A stretch of 64,000 bases of DNA from Pseudorhodobacter aquimaris. GTDB taxonomy: Bacteria > Pseudomonadota > Alphaproteobacteria > Rhodobacterales > Rhodobacteraceae. The notes under the pieces were generated by a model, which had not been told where the DNA came from, did no database searches, and worked only from the letters and a program-made list of their open reading frames with translations. A program made the translations under genes and the position numbers. This document shows positions 8,535 to 17,342 of this stretch, piece by piece (positions within the stretch are counted from its first letter, which is position 1; the number at the start of each line of letters is the position of its first letter). Where the stretch lies: NCBI RefSeq assembly GCF_001202025.1, contig NZ_LGHS01000046.1:124001-188000 (forward strand), in the 5' to 3' direction.

Positions 8535-8899
8535 GGGTCCTCTGTCATAGCAAGGGCACAGGTGGCCTGCCGGTCGGTTGAGATGATGCGCGGTGCAAGC
8601 AGCCGCGCTTGGGGGCCTGCGGCTGCAAGGGCTGCGGCCTCGGCGACGCTGCCGGTGCCATGGCTTGTTTGTGCGGCTGCACTTTGGGTCGGGGTGTTTA
8701 TGGCGGCCAGATCGCGGGCGGGAATGGCACGAAACGGCAGGCCGGTTTCGGTGACAAGCTGTTGAAACGCGGCGGATTGGGCCTTGTCTGCGGCGGTGGC
8801 CAGACAGTCGGGCCTATGCCCGCCCATGGCCAGCATCAACGCCTCATACAGGCTTGCGGCGCTGACACCCGTTCTGAAGCCAAATCCCGCGACGATCAT
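8531..8899 (-). CDS. cobE: Cobalamin biosynthesis protein CobE (CbiG C-terminal domain family)
   Basis: The 122-residue protein starts [20 protein letters not shown] and continues with [16 protein letters not shown] and [20 protein letters not shown], matching the CbiG C-terminal domain. In the aerobic pathway this domain occurs alone as CobE, a protein that binds corrinoid intermediates and whose exact step is unsettled; CbiG in the anaerobic route opens the ring-A lactone. The true start is the ATG at 8899, which overlaps the cobL stop (ATGA). The open frame that extends further upstream is only a reading through cobL in another frame. Both neighbours are corrin methyltransferases. Confidence 0.88.
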   Translation of the reverse strand: MIVAGFGFRTGVSAASLYEALMLAMGGHRPDCLATAADKAQSAAFQQLVTETGLPFRAIPARDLAAINTPTQSAAAQTSHGTGSVAEAAALAAAGPQARLLAPRIISTDRQATCALAMTEDP

Positions 8900-10092
8900 A
8901 GCACCACCGTCCATTGCACCACCGGATAGCTGGCCTTCCAGCCGCGTTTGCTGCCCAAGGGTGCGGCGCGTGCCAGTTCGATCCGCAGCAATGCACCCCC
9001 CAGACGGGCCTGCGCAGAGGCCAGCAATGCCTCGGATTCCAGCGTGACGGCGTTGGCGACCAGCCTTGTGCCTTTGGGCAATAGTGTAGTCAGATGCTCC
9101 AACAGCCCATCCGAAAGGCCGCCGCCGATAAAGACCGCATCGGGATGGGGCAGACCGGTCAATGCCTCGGGCGCGTGACCTTGGATGATTTGCAAACGGT
9201 CGACGCCCAGCCGGTCGGCATTGTGGCGGATGGTGGCGGCGCGGTCGGCACGCGGCTCTATCGCCACGGCTTGGGTCGTCGGATGGGCCAAAAGCCATTC
9301 AACCGCGATAGAGCCGGACCCCCCGCCGATATCCCACAGGCGCAGCCCCGCACGCGGTTCCAGCGCCGAGAGGGTCAGCGCGCGGATCGGACGTTTGGTG
9401 ATCTGGCCATCGGTTTCAAACAAATTGTCGTCGATGCCGCTGCTGCGGGGCAGGGCGGAGCCGTTGCCTGCAACCTCCAGCGCGACACAAAGGGGATGGG
9501 TGAAATCATCGTTCAGGTTCTGTGCCGTTGCCTCTGTGATCCGTTGCCTTGGCCCGCCCAATGCTTCCATCACCGCCATGCGGGTTTCGCCAAACCCTTG
9601 GGCGCAGAGCCATGCGGCCAGATCATGCGGCGCTTGGCCGTCCCTTAACAGGACAATCGCGCGTGCGCCGCTTGCCAGATGCGGGCGCAGGCGGGTCAAC
9701 GGCGCGGCATGCAGACCCAGGCACAACGTCTCTTCCAGCCGCCAGCCAAGTTGTGCAGCGGCAAGCGAAAAGGTCGAGGGGGCGGGTAAGGCGCGCCATT
9801 CGTGCCGGTCCAGACGGGCGACGATGACATTGCCCGCGCCAAAACAGAACGGATCGCCCGATGCCAGAACGACCACCCGCTGCCCGCGCAGGGACAGCAG
9901 TAACGGCAAGCCATCCGCAAAAGGCACTGGCCATTCCACCTGTTCGGCCCCGGTTTCACCCAGCAATGCCAGATGGCGGGGCGGGCCCATCACAACTTTG
10001 GCCTGCATTAGCGCATCACGGCTTGCGGCGGACAGCCCCTCCGGTCCATCTTCGCCAAGTCCGATGATCGTCAGCCAAGGGGTTTCAACCAT
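8896..10092 (-). CDS. cobL: Precorrin-6Y C5,15-methyltransferase (decarboxylating), CobL
   Basis: CobL methylates C-5 and C-15 of precorrin-6Y and decarboxylates the C-12 acetate, yielding precorrin-8x. It is a fusion of two domains: CbiE-like (residues about 1-200, MVETPWLTIIGLGEDGPEGL and VVVLASGDPFCFGAGNVI) and CbiT-like (about 230-398, with the SAM loop LWDIGGGSGSIAVEWL and DAVFIGGGLSDGLLEHL). The start at 10092 gives 398 residues, normal for CobL; the upstream extension of the open frame is antisense to cobK and not protein-like. Its ATG overlaps the oppositely directed cobK start codon by two bases, leaving no intergenic promoter space. Confidence 0.94.
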   Translation of the reverse strand: MVETPWLTIIGLGEDGPEGLSAASRDALMQAKVVMGPPRHLALLGETGAEQVEWPVPFADGLPLLLSLRGQRVVVLASGDPFCFGAGNVIVARLDRHEWRALPAPSTFSLAAAQLGWRLEETLCLGLHAAPLTRLRPHLASGARAIVLLRDGQAPHDLAAWLCAQGFGETRMAVMEALGGPRQRITEATAQNLNDDFTHPLCVALEVAGNGSALPRSSGIDDNLFETDGQITKRPIRALTLSALEPRAGLRLWDIGGGSGSIAVEWLLAHPTTQAVAIEPRADRAATIRHNADRLGVDRLQIIQGHAPEALTGLPHPDAVFIGGGLSDGLLEHLTTLLPKGTRLVANAVTLESEALLASAQARLGGALLRIELARAAPLGSKRGWKASYPVVQWTVVL

Positions 10093-10846
10093 GTCGCCCA
10101 ACCTTTTGATCCTCGGCGGCACGACTGAGGCCGCCGCCCTGTCTCGCCGCATCGCCGCGCTGGGTCTGACTGCCACCGTCAGCCTTGCGGGGCGGGTGGC
10201 AGCCCCCGCGCCCTTGGCCCTGCCACAGCGGGTCGGCGGTTTTGGCGGTGCCGAGGGGCTGGCAGAGTATATCCGCGCCCATCGCATCACCCATCTGATT
10301 GATGCTACCCATCCGTTTGCCGCCAAGATCAGCGCAAATGCCGTAGGGGCCTGTACCGCCACCCGGACCCCGCTGGTCGCCCTGACCCGCCCCGCTTGGC
10401 ACCCACAGCCGCAAGACAACTGGCAGCTGGTGCCCGATATGGCCGCCGCCGTTGCCACGCTGGACCGCTCGCCCGCGCGGGTGTTTCTGGCCGTCGGGCG
10501 CATGCATCTGGCGGAATTTGCCGTCCATCCGCAACATTTCTATCTGTTGCGCCTGATTGATCCGCCGCAAACCCCCTTGCCGTTCCCGCATCATCACACC
10601 CTGATTTCGCGCGGCCCCTTTACCGAGGCCGGGGATATGGCCTTGCTGCGCGATCACCGTATTGACCTGATCGTGTCGAAAAATGCAGGTGGCAGCGGGG
10701 CCGTGGCCAAGCTGACCGCCGCCCGCGCGCTTGGACTGCCGGTTTTGATGATCGACCGGCCTGCCATTCCTGTGCGCGAGGAGGTAAGCTCTGTCGATGA
10801 TGTGCTGGCGTGGCTGGCTCATTTCGGGATTGACCTTGGCGTATAG
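10091..10846 (+). CDS. cobK: Precorrin-6A reductase, CobK
   Basis: CobK reduces precorrin-6A to precorrin-6Y with NADPH. The 251-residue protein starts MSPNLLILGGTTEAAALSR and contains ATVSLAGRVA, THLIDATHPFAAKISANA (family signature), RVFLAVGRMHLAEF, HHTLISRGPF and LIVSKNAGGSGAVAKLTAAR. It is the only plus-strand gene within an otherwise minus-strand series from DUF1636 to cobF. Its start codon overlaps that of cobL by two bases, and its 3' end overlaps the cobJ 3' end by 28 bases, so its mRNA is antisense to the cobJ-cobL path. Its promoter must lie within the cobL coding sequence. I see no strong ribosome-binding site; the sequence before the ATG is GGGGTTTCAACC. Confidence 0.94.
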   Translation: MSPNLLILGGTTEAAALSRRIAALGLTATVSLAGRVAAPAPLALPQRVGGFGGAEGLAEYIRAHRITHLIDATHPFAAKISANAVGACTATRTPLVALTRPAWHPQPQDNWQLVPDMAAAVATLDRSPARVFLAVGRMHLAEFAVHPQHFYLLRLIDPPQTPLPFPHHHTLISRGPFTEAGDMALLRDHRIDLIVSKNAGGSGAVAKLTAARALGLPVLMIDRPAIPVREEVSSVDDVLAWLAHFGIDLGV

Positions 10847-11571
10847 ACATAGGGGGCCCCCTCCCGCGCAATCACCCGCGTGCGCGATGAGCCCACGATA
10901 ACCATGGTGCGCATATCGGCCATCTCGGGGCGCGCCTCGGGCAGGGGAACCACGTTTATCACCTCGTCTGGGGTGGAAACCGCGCGGGCAAAGATCACGG
11001 GGCGCGCATCATTGCAGGTCTGTTGCAACAGGTTTAACGCACGTGCGAACCCCTCAGGGCGGCTGGCCGATCGTGGGTTGTAAAAGGCCATCGCGAAATC
11101 TGCCTCGACGGCAAGCCGCAAGCGTTGTTCTATCACTGCCCATGGTTTCAGGTTATCGCTCAGGTTGATCGTGCAGAAATCATGCCCCAAGGGGGCGCCT
11201 GCCCGCGCCGCCGCGGCAAGCATCGCCGTGATGCCGGGCAAAACGCGGATATTCAACGCGCGCCATTGCGGATCACCGGCCTCAACGGCCTCGAAAATGG
11301 CCGAGGCCATGGCGAAGACCCCCGGATCGCCCGAACTGACCACAACCACCCGCGCGCCCCCTGCCGCAAGGGCAAGGGCGTGGCGGGCGCGGTCCATCTC
11401 GACGCGGTTGTCGGTGGGGTGCAGGGTCAGGCCCGGACGCGGGGCAATCCGTGCGACATAGGGGATGTAGCCGATGACATCACTTGCCTCGGCCAAGGCT
11501 TGGGTGACCTCGGGGGTGACCATCGCATCCGACCCGGGCCCGAGGCCCGCTATGACCAACCAACCCTTCAT
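10819..11571 (-). CDS. cobJ: Precorrin-3B C17-methyltransferase, CobJ
   Basis: CobJ methylates C-17 of precorrin-3B and drives ring contraction to precorrin-4. From the ATG at 11571 the protein has 250 residues: MKGWLVIAGLGPGSDAMVTP, SDVIGYIPYVARI, VVVVSSGDPGVFAMASAIFE, VLPGITAMLAAAARAGAPLG and HDFCTINLSDNLKPWAVIEQR, all typical of CobJ/CbiH. The start overlaps the cobI stop by four bases (ATGA); the longer open frame to 11688 lies inside cobI. The 3' end overlaps convergent cobK by 28 bases. Confidence 0.94.
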   Translation of the reverse strand: MKGWLVIAGLGPGSDAMVTPEVTQALAEASDVIGYIPYVARIAPRPGLTLHPTDNRVEMDRARHALALAAGGARVVVVSSGDPGVFAMASAIFEAVEAGDPQWRALNIRVLPGITAMLAAAARAGAPLGHDFCTINLSDNLKPWAVIEQRLRLAVEADFAMAFYNPRSASRPEGFARALNLLQQTCNDARPVIFARAVSTPDEVINVVPLPEARPEMADMRTMVIVGSSRTRVIAREGAPYVYTPRSIPK

Positions 11572-12296
11572 GGCCGCCGCCCCTGACCATGCACAAGGAT
11601 GATCGAGAAATAGGGCGTTACGCGTGCGGTTGCATCGCGCAAGCGAGTGACACGCTGTTCTTCCATGCTGGCGAATTCTACCAGCCACGCAGCATCATAA
11701 CGCCCCGAGGTTTTGAGTGCCTCGACAACCTTGTCGATGTTGCGCCCGATTTTCATCACCACGATGGCATCCGCCCCCGACATGCCACGGATCAGATCCT
11801 CCATGGGCAGGGTGCCTGCCAGCACGGTCATTATATCATCGCCCCAAGTGATCGGCAGGCCGGTTGCGGTCCAGGCGGCCGACATGCCGGTGATTGCGGG
11901 GACGACCTCAACCCGATTGCTGTCCTTGAGCCGTTCATAAAGATGCATGAAAGAGCCGTAGAAAAACGGGTCCCCTTCGGAGAGCACCACGACATCTTTG
12001 CCCGCTGCCGAGAGGGCGCGCAGATGGGCTGTGCACTCCTCATAAAATACAGAAAGCGCGGCGTTATAGCCAGGATCATCCAGCGAAATTTCGGTTGTGA
12101 CCGGATATTCCATCGCGAATTCGGTAACATCCGCACGCAACATGCCCTCGACGATCTTGCGCGCACGCCCCGCGCGGCCTGCCTTGCGGAAAAAGGCGAT
12201 ATGTTTGGCATTGCGCACCAGACGGTCGGCCCGCACGCTTAGCAGGTCTACCGCGCCGGGGCCGAGGCCCACACCATGAATGACGCCGGGCTTCAT
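11568..12296 (-). CDS. cobI: Precorrin-2 C20-methyltransferase, CobI
   Basis: CobI adds the C-20 methyl group to precorrin-2, giving precorrin-3A. From the ATG at 12296 the protein has 242 residues, the usual length. It starts MKPGVIHGVGLGPGAVDLLS and shows HIAFFRKAGRAGRARKIVEG, VVVLSEGDPFFYGSFMHLYE, VVPAITGMSAAWTATGLPI and IVVMKIGRNIDKVVEAL. The start overlaps the cobH stop (ATGA); sequence upstream in the same frame belongs to cobH and was excluded. Confidence 0.94.
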   Translation of the reverse strand: MKPGVIHGVGLGPGAVDLLSVRADRLVRNAKHIAFFRKAGRAGRARKIVEGMLRADVTEFAMEYPVTTEISLDDPGYNAALSVFYEECTAHLRALSAAGKDVVVLSEGDPFFYGSFMHLYERLKDSNRVEVVPAITGMSAAWTATGLPITWGDDIMTVLAGTLPMEDLIRGMSGADAIVVMKIGRNIDKVVEALKTSGRYDAAWLVEFASMEEQRVTRLRDATARVTPYFSIILVHGQGRRP

Positions 12297-12922
12297 TCGG
12301 AACGGCTCGCAAGGGCATTGACGGCGGCGACGGTAATCGCACTTCCGCCCAAACGCCCCGCTACGATGCAGCAGGGGGTGGGTTGTGCCTGCCAAAGCGC
12401 CTCTTTGCTTTCCATGGCGCCGACAAAGCCGACAGGGCAGCCGATGATCGCGGCAGGGCGTGGGCAGCTAGGGTCCTCAAGCATGTTGAGCAGATGGAAC
12501 AACGCGGTGGGGGCATTGCCGATGGCGACGACGGCCCCCTCCAGATGGGGGCGCCACAGCTCCAATGCGGCGGCGGATCTTGTGGTGTTCATCTGTGCGG
12601 CAAGTGTTGGGACGCCGGGGTCATGCAGGGTGCAGATCACAGCGTTTTCGGCGGGCAGACGCGCGCGGGTGATGCCCTCGCTGACCATACGCGCATCGCA
12701 TAGGATCGGCGCGCCACCGGCCAAGGCCTTGCGTGCGGCGGCGGAAAACCCGGATGAAAAGCAGATATGCGCCGCCAGATCAACCATCCCGGCGGCATGG
12801 ATCATGCGCACTGCGACCTGTTCATCATCCACATCAAAACGCGCAAGATCGGCCTCGGCCCGTATCATTGCAAAGGATTGCCGGTAAATCGCGGCGCCGT
12901 CGGTTTCATATTTATAAGGCAT
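12293..12922 (-). CDS. cobH: Precorrin-8X methylmutase, CobH
   Basis: CobH moves the methyl group from C-11 to C-12 of precorrin-8x, giving hydrogenobyrinic acid. From the ATG at 12922 the protein has 209 residues (family about 210). It begins MPYKYETDGAAIYRQSFAMI and carries RMIHAAGMVDLAAHICFS; His42 here lines up with the catalytic His of the family. LCDARMVSEGI, AVVAIGNAPTALF and IGCPVGFVGAMESKEAL are further signatures. It overlaps cobG by 11 bases and cobI by four. Confidence 0.94.
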   Translation of the reverse strand: MPYKYETDGAAIYRQSFAMIRAEADLARFDVDDEQVAVRMIHAAGMVDLAAHICFSSGFSAAARKALAGGAPILCDARMVSEGITRARLPAENAVICTLHDPGVPTLAAQMNTTRSAAALELWRPHLEGAVVAIGNAPTALFHLLNMLEDPSCPRPAAIIGCPVGFVGAMESKEALWQAQPTPCCIVAGRLGGSAITVAAVNALASRSE

Positions 12923-14060
12923 TCTGGGGTCCGAAGATGTGAGGAAGTTGATCCGGCGCAAGGCCATATTGTGAAGGGGGCGCGTCAACCGTGCCATCCC
13001 TGATAAGGTCAAAGCGGCCATTCCGTCCGACCAAGGTAAAATCGGCGGGGCGTTGCAGCGCACAGCCTTTGGCACAGCCCGAAACATGCAGGGTTTTGCC
13101 CGCAGGCAGCAATGGCGCAAGGGCGCGGGCGGTTGCGCGGGTCTGAACGCTGGCTTGGGGGCAGGCGGGTGCGCCGGTGCAGCCGTGGATCGCCGCCAGC
13201 CCCGTATCGGGCGACAGGATAAGGTCGGGATGTGTCAAGCGTGCCATATCGGCATCGCGCAGCAAAAGCAGCCGGAAGGGCGTAACCCGGATGGGGTGGC
13301 TTGTGGCGCTTGAGATCTGGCGCAGGGCGGCGGCGGGAAAAAGGCCAAAACCCGCCCCGACCGCCCCCGATCCGGCCTGCATCGGGGCGGCGGTTGGCGG
13401 CGGCGGGGTATTCGTCCAAGCGGGTGGCAGAACGGCCTCTGCGGCCAGATGACGGCGCATCCGGCCCCGCCCGTCAGGACCAACCCCGCCAGATGCTTGG
13501 AACCATTGCGCCAGATCAACGCAGGCCAGCACCGCCGCATCTGCATCCGCCACCTTTTTCCCCGCATCCGCGCCATCTGCCCGCACGATCAGCGCGTCTT
13601 TGGCACCCTCAACCCTTATATCGCCGCTGGTGCCTGCCAGATGGCGCATTGGGCCGGTATCAATAACAAAGCCGAATTTCGCGGGCAGAGGCGCTAGATC
13701 CATCAGGGCGTTGGGCAAGGCGCGGGCGATATCCTCGGCCAGACTATTCTCGTGGCTTGGCGACAGGATAAGGTTGCTGCGGGCCTCCAGATCGGGCGAT
13801 GCGGCGATCAGCCCCAGCCCGTCAAGTGCGGCCAATAGCGCGGCAAAGCGGGCCTCGGCCACGCCCCGGATTTGCAGATTGGCGCGTGAGGTAGCCTCAA
13901 TCACGCCGGTGCCGTGCTCTTCGGCCAGATCGGCCAAAGCGGCCAGTTGCGCGGGCGAGACCTGCGACAAAGGCGGGCGCACCCGCACCACCAAGCCGTC
14001 ACCAGCCATCATCGGGCGATAGCTGCCGGGGCACCAGCCTTGGATAATCGGGTCAACCAT
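12912..14060 (-). CDS. cobG: Precorrin-3B synthase, CobG
   Basis: CobG is the oxygen-dependent enzyme that hydroxylates C-20 of precorrin-3A and forms the lactone of precorrin-3B, so it marks the aerobic pathway. From the ATG at 14060 the protein has 382 residues. It belongs to the nitrite/sulfite reductase ferredoxin-like family: GDGLVVRVRPPLSQVSPAQL and TGVIEATSRANLQIRGV in the first half, GDIRVEGAKDALIVRADGA in the middle, and two cysteine pairs (CTGAPACPQASVQTR and VSGCAKGCA) for a 4Fe-4S cluster. The start overlaps the cobN stop by 8 bases. The open frame continuing upstream to 14837 is a cobN shadow. Confidence 0.93.
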   Translation of the reverse strand: MVDPIIQGWCPGSYRPMMAGDGLVVRVRPPLSQVSPAQLAALADLAEEHGTGVIEATSRANLQIRGVAEARFAALLAALDGLGLIAASPDLEARSNLILSPSHENSLAEDIARALPNALMDLAPLPAKFGFVIDTGPMRHLAGTSGDIRVEGAKDALIVRADGADAGKKVADADAAVLACVDLAQWFQASGGVGPDGRGRMRRHLAAEAVLPPAWTNTPPPPTAAPMQAGSGAVGAGFGLFPAAALRQISSATSHPIRVTPFRLLLLRDADMARLTHPDLILSPDTGLAAIHGCTGAPACPQASVQTRATARALAPLLPAGKTLHVSGCAKGCALQRPADFTLVGRNGRFDLIRDGTVDAPPSQYGLAPDQLPHIFGPQNAL

Positions 14061-17000
14061 CGGCCAGCCCCGCCAGAATGGAGTTGCGGCGCGATTGCCA
14101 TAGCCCCGCCTGTTGCAGCGCCGCAAAACGGGCGCGCAGGGCGGCAAGGGCTTGTGGGTTTTCCGCCTCCATAAAGGCCGTGACATCGGTATCGCCCAAG
14201 GTCGCATCATAGAACAGGTCAAACAGATGCGGGCCGACCACATCGGCCAGATGCGCAAAGGCGGCCATGTTGTCCAAGGTCGCGGCAATCTCGGCGGCAC
14301 CGCGAAACCCGTGGCGGCGCATGCCCGCGATCCATGCCGGATTGGCCGCACGGGCCTGAACCACACGGGCGATTTCCTCGGGCAGGCTGCGGGCGCGGGG
14401 GCGGGCGGGGTCGGTGTTGTCCAGATGCCAAAGGGCGGCTTGCCCGCCGGTGACTGCCTTGGCGGCGGCAAAGCCTGCCTCATGGGCGGCATAATCCACG
14501 GCCAGCAACAGGTCGGTTTCGGGCAGGTCTTGCAGGTGGACAAAACCATCCGCCGCCGCGACCCGCTGGGCAATGCCGGTGTCATCGCGCGCCGCCGCAT
14601 CGCCATCAAGCGCCCAGGCGCTGGCCGCAAGCCAGGCCTGCCCTGCCTCGGCGCGGCCTTCGGCGCTGTAATCGGACAGGGTGGCCCCCATGCCCAAGCC
14701 GTAGCTGCCGGGCATCGGGCCATAGACCCGCGCGCCCGCATCCCTGCCCGCATAGGGGTTCCAGTCGGGCGCCTCATCGCGGGCGACAAGCGCCCGAACG
14801 GCACTTGCGAAAAGCGCGGACAGATTGGGAAACACATCGCGAAACAGCCCCGAGACCCGCAGGGTCACATCAAGCCGCGGGCGGTCCATCTCGGCCAAGG
14901 GCAACACCTCGATGCCCGAAACCCGTTCGCTATTGGCATCCCAGACGGGCCGCACCCCCAGCAGATGCAGGGCCATGGCGAATTCCTCACCCGCCGTGCG
15001 CATGGTGGCCGAACCCCAAAGATCGACGATCAATCCGCGCGGATAGTCACCCTGTTCTTGCAGGTGGCGGCGGACCAGCTCTTCGGCCAGCTTGACGCCT
15101 TGGGCATGGGCGGCGCGGCTGGGGACGGCGCGGGGGTCGGTGGTATAAAGGTTGCGCCCCGTTGGCAGAACATCCCCCCGTCCACGGTAGGGGGAGCCGG
15201 ACGGCCCCGCGGGGATACGCCGCCCCGCCACCGCATCCAGCAAGGCTTGGCGTTCGGCCTGCGCTGCGCTTGCGCCATCAAAGGCGGTTTGACTGGCGGG
15301 CGCGCGGCCCCAGATATGCAGTCCGTCACCAAAGAGGCTGTCTTTGACATCGCAGACAAAGCTGTCGATGCGGGTGATCGCCTCGGCCAATGAGGTCGCG
15401 GCACTTAGGCCCAGATCGGCCTCTACGCCCAAGGCCTGTGCCTCGGCGCGGATGTCGCCTTGCAAGCGGTCACGGCGGCGCGGGTCCAGCCCGTCAGCAT
15501 TGGAAAACTCATCCAGCAGGGATTCCAGCCGCGAAAGCCGCTGTGGCGCGCCCGATTGGCGCAGGGGCGGCGGGATATGGCCCAAGGTCACAGCCCCGAT
15601 GCGGCGCTTGGCCTGTGCTGCCTCACCGGGGTCATTGACGATAAAGGGATAGATGACAGGCATCGCGCCCACCAGCGCCTCGGGCCAGCATTCACCCGAA
15701 AGAGCAACCGATTTGCCCGGCAACCATTCCAGCGTGCCATGCGCGCCGATATGGATCATCACATCCGCTTGTTGGCGCAGCCAAAGATAGAAGGCGACAT
15801 AGCCATGGCGCGGCGTGCGCATCAGGTCATGATATTCGACATCGCGCAGATCGGCGGTGCCGCGTTCAGGCTGAAGCGCGACCAGCGCGCCGCCCCGCCG
15901 CGTGACGGCAAAATGAAACGCGCCGTCATGGCAGGCGGGATCGGTTTCGGGCGCGCCCCAGACGGCGGCCAGATCGTCGTGCAACTCTTGGGGCAGGGAT
16001 GACAGGGCCGCGCGGTAATCGGCCAGCGGCCATGCCTCGGAGGGGGTGGCCAATGCATCGGGCAACGGTTGCGCGGCGGGCGGGATGCTATGGCCTGCCG
16101 TTGCCAGATCGTCCAGAATCGCCTCGGCCGAGGCCAGCGCATCCAGCCCCACGGCATGGGCCATATTCCAGTCCTGACCCGGATAGGTGGACAGGATCAA
16201 GGCAGGTCTGCGCTCTGCCGCCGGGCGGGCGGCAAGGCTGGTCCAGCCCGTGAGTTTGGCCACGATTGCCGCAATCCGATCCGCCTCGGGGCGATGGGCA
16301 TGGGTCGAGAATTGCAGATCGGGGTCGCGGGTATCGGGGTCCTTGAAGGAGGCGACACCGGCAAACAGCCGCCCGTCCACCTCTGGCAGTACGACATGCA
16401 TCGCCAGATCGGCAGGCGACAACCCGCGCGCCGAGTCTTCCCAAGCTTTGCGCGTGGCAGTGGAAAGCGCGACCTGAAACACCGGCACCCCCGCCACATC
16501 CAGCGGCGAGGTCCCATCCGCGCCCTTGCCGGAAAAGGAGGTGGCATTGATGATCGCCACCGGCCCAAGCGCGGCCAGCTGTCGGGCCATCCATCCGGCG
16601 GCCTCGGGCGCTTTGAGCGAGGGCGCGAAAAGCCCCAAAACACCAAAGCCCGCATCCCGCAGCGCCTGTGTCAGTGCGACCATCGGGGCCATATCGGCCG
16701 CGGCCAGCCATGTCCGGTAGAATGTGACCAAAACCAGCGGGCGGCTGGGGTCGCGCATCAGCGGACAACAGGCGCCATGTTCCGGCAGCCATGAACCCAC
16801 CTGCGGCAACAGCTTTGCCCCGATCACAGGGCCGGCATAAAGCCCCGCCGCCAATGCCAGTTGCGCCAATGCGGCCTGTGCCGCGATTTCCCCGCCGGTA
16901 TCGCAAAGCTGTGACAGACGGCGCAGGGTGGATTTGGGCAGGGTGGACACCTCATCCAGCCGTGGATCGGGACGTCCGTCTGCGGGCAAAACCGCCAGCG

Positions 17001-17337
17001 CCAGCCCCTTGCGGCGGGCCAGGTCGGCCACGCTTTGCAGCCCGTAGGGCCAATAGGGCACCCCGCCGATCAGCCGGATAAGGATGGCCTTGGCCCCCTC
17101 AAGCGTGCGCTCTATGTAGGTGTCGACCGAAAGAGGGTGTTTCAGCGCGGCCAGATTGGCCAGACGCAGGCTGGGCAATTGGCCGCTTTGCCCGCCACCC
17201 GCACGCCAGCCCGCCGCGAAAGCGCCAAGGTCACTGTCAGAAAACGACAGCACCACCAGATCGCCGGGGCTTTGGCCCAGATCGGTGGGGGTATCGGTCT
17301 CGTCCAACCCGTGGCTTTCGCGAAAGACAACGTGCAT
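14053..17337 (-). CDS. cobN: Cobaltochelatase subunit CobN
   Basis: CobN is the large, porphyrin-binding subunit of the aerobic ATP-dependent cobalt chelatase; it inserts Co2+ into hydrogenobyrinic acid a,c-diamide together with CobS and CobT, which are not in the window. The 1094-residue protein starts MHVVFRESHGLDETDTPTDL. CobN/Mg-chelatase H motifs include WPYGLQSVADLARRKGLAL, ILSTYPGQDWNMAHAVGLDA, MIHIGAHGTLEWLPGKSVAL, GLIVDLWGSATMRTAGEEFA and VDYAAHEAGFAAAKAVTGG. It is shorter than the roughly 1,250-residue chelatase subunit of Pseudomonas denitrificans as I recall it, but all regions appear present. It sits 5 bases after cobW and overlaps cobG by 8. Confidence 0.94.
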   Translation of the reverse strand: MHVVFRESHGLDETDTPTDLGQSPGDLVVLSFSDSDLGAFAAGWRAGGGQSGQLPSLRLANLAALKHPLSVDTYIERTLEGAKAILIRLIGGVPYWPYGLQSVADLARRKGLALAVLPADGRPDPRLDEVSTLPKSTLRRLSQLCDTGGEIAAQAALAQLALAAGLYAGPVIGAKLLPQVGSWLPEHGACCPLMRDPSRPLVLVTFYRTWLAAADMAPMVALTQALRDAGFGVLGLFAPSLKAPEAAGWMARQLAALGPVAIINATSFSGKGADGTSPLDVAGVPVFQVALSTATRKAWEDSARGLSPADLAMHVVLPEVDGRLFAGVASFKDPDTRDPDLQFSTHAHRPEADRIAAIVAKLTGWTSLAARPAAERRPALILSTYPGQDWNMAHAVGLDALASAEAILDDLATAGHSIPPAAQPLPDALATPSEAWPLADYRAALSSLPQELHDDLAAVWGAPETDPACHDGAFHFAVTRRGGALVALQPERGTADLRDVEYHDLMRTPRHGYVAFYLWLRQQADVMIHIGAHGTLEWLPGKSVALSGECWPEALVGAMPVIYPFIVNDPGEAAQAKRRIGAVTLGHIPPPLRQSGAPQRLSRLESLLDEFSNADGLDPRRRDRLQGDIRAEAQALGVEADLGLSAATSLAEAITRIDSFVCDVKDSLFGDGLHIWGRAPASQTAFDGASAAQAERQALLDAVAGRRIPAGPSGSPYRGRGDVLPTGRNLYTTDPRAVPSRAAHAQGVKLAEELVRRHLQEQGDYPRGLIVDLWGSATMRTAGEEFAMALHLLGVRPVWDANSERVSGIEVLPLAEMDRPRLDVTLRVSGLFRDVFPNLSALFASAVRALVARDEAPDWNPYAGRDAGARVYGPMPGSYGLGMGATLSDYSAEGRAEAGQAWLAASAWALDGDAAARDDTGIAQRVAAADGFVHLQDLPETDLLLAVDYAAHEAGFAAAKAVTGGQAALWHLDNTDPARPRARSLPEEIARVVQARAANPAWIAGMRRHGFRGAAEIAATLDNMAAFAHLADVVGPHLFDLFYDATLGDTDVTAFMEAENPQALAALRARFAALQQAGLWQSRRNSILAGLADG

Positions 17338-17342
17338 CGGGG

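Noticed and set aside
9185-10090. An N-terminal extension of cobK of about 300 codons
   Set aside because: It lies antisense to cobL and is Arg/Ser/Pro-rich; CobK proteins begin at the MSPNLLILGG-type start.
14061-14837. An N-terminal extension of cobG into cobN
   Set aside because: The added part is an out-of-frame reading of cobN; the CobG family starts at the ATG at 14060.
14053-17337. CobN as truncated because it is shorter than some known forms
   Set aside because: Start, end and internal motifs are intact, and the gene is tightly packed between cobW and cobG; it looks like a shorter lineage form.
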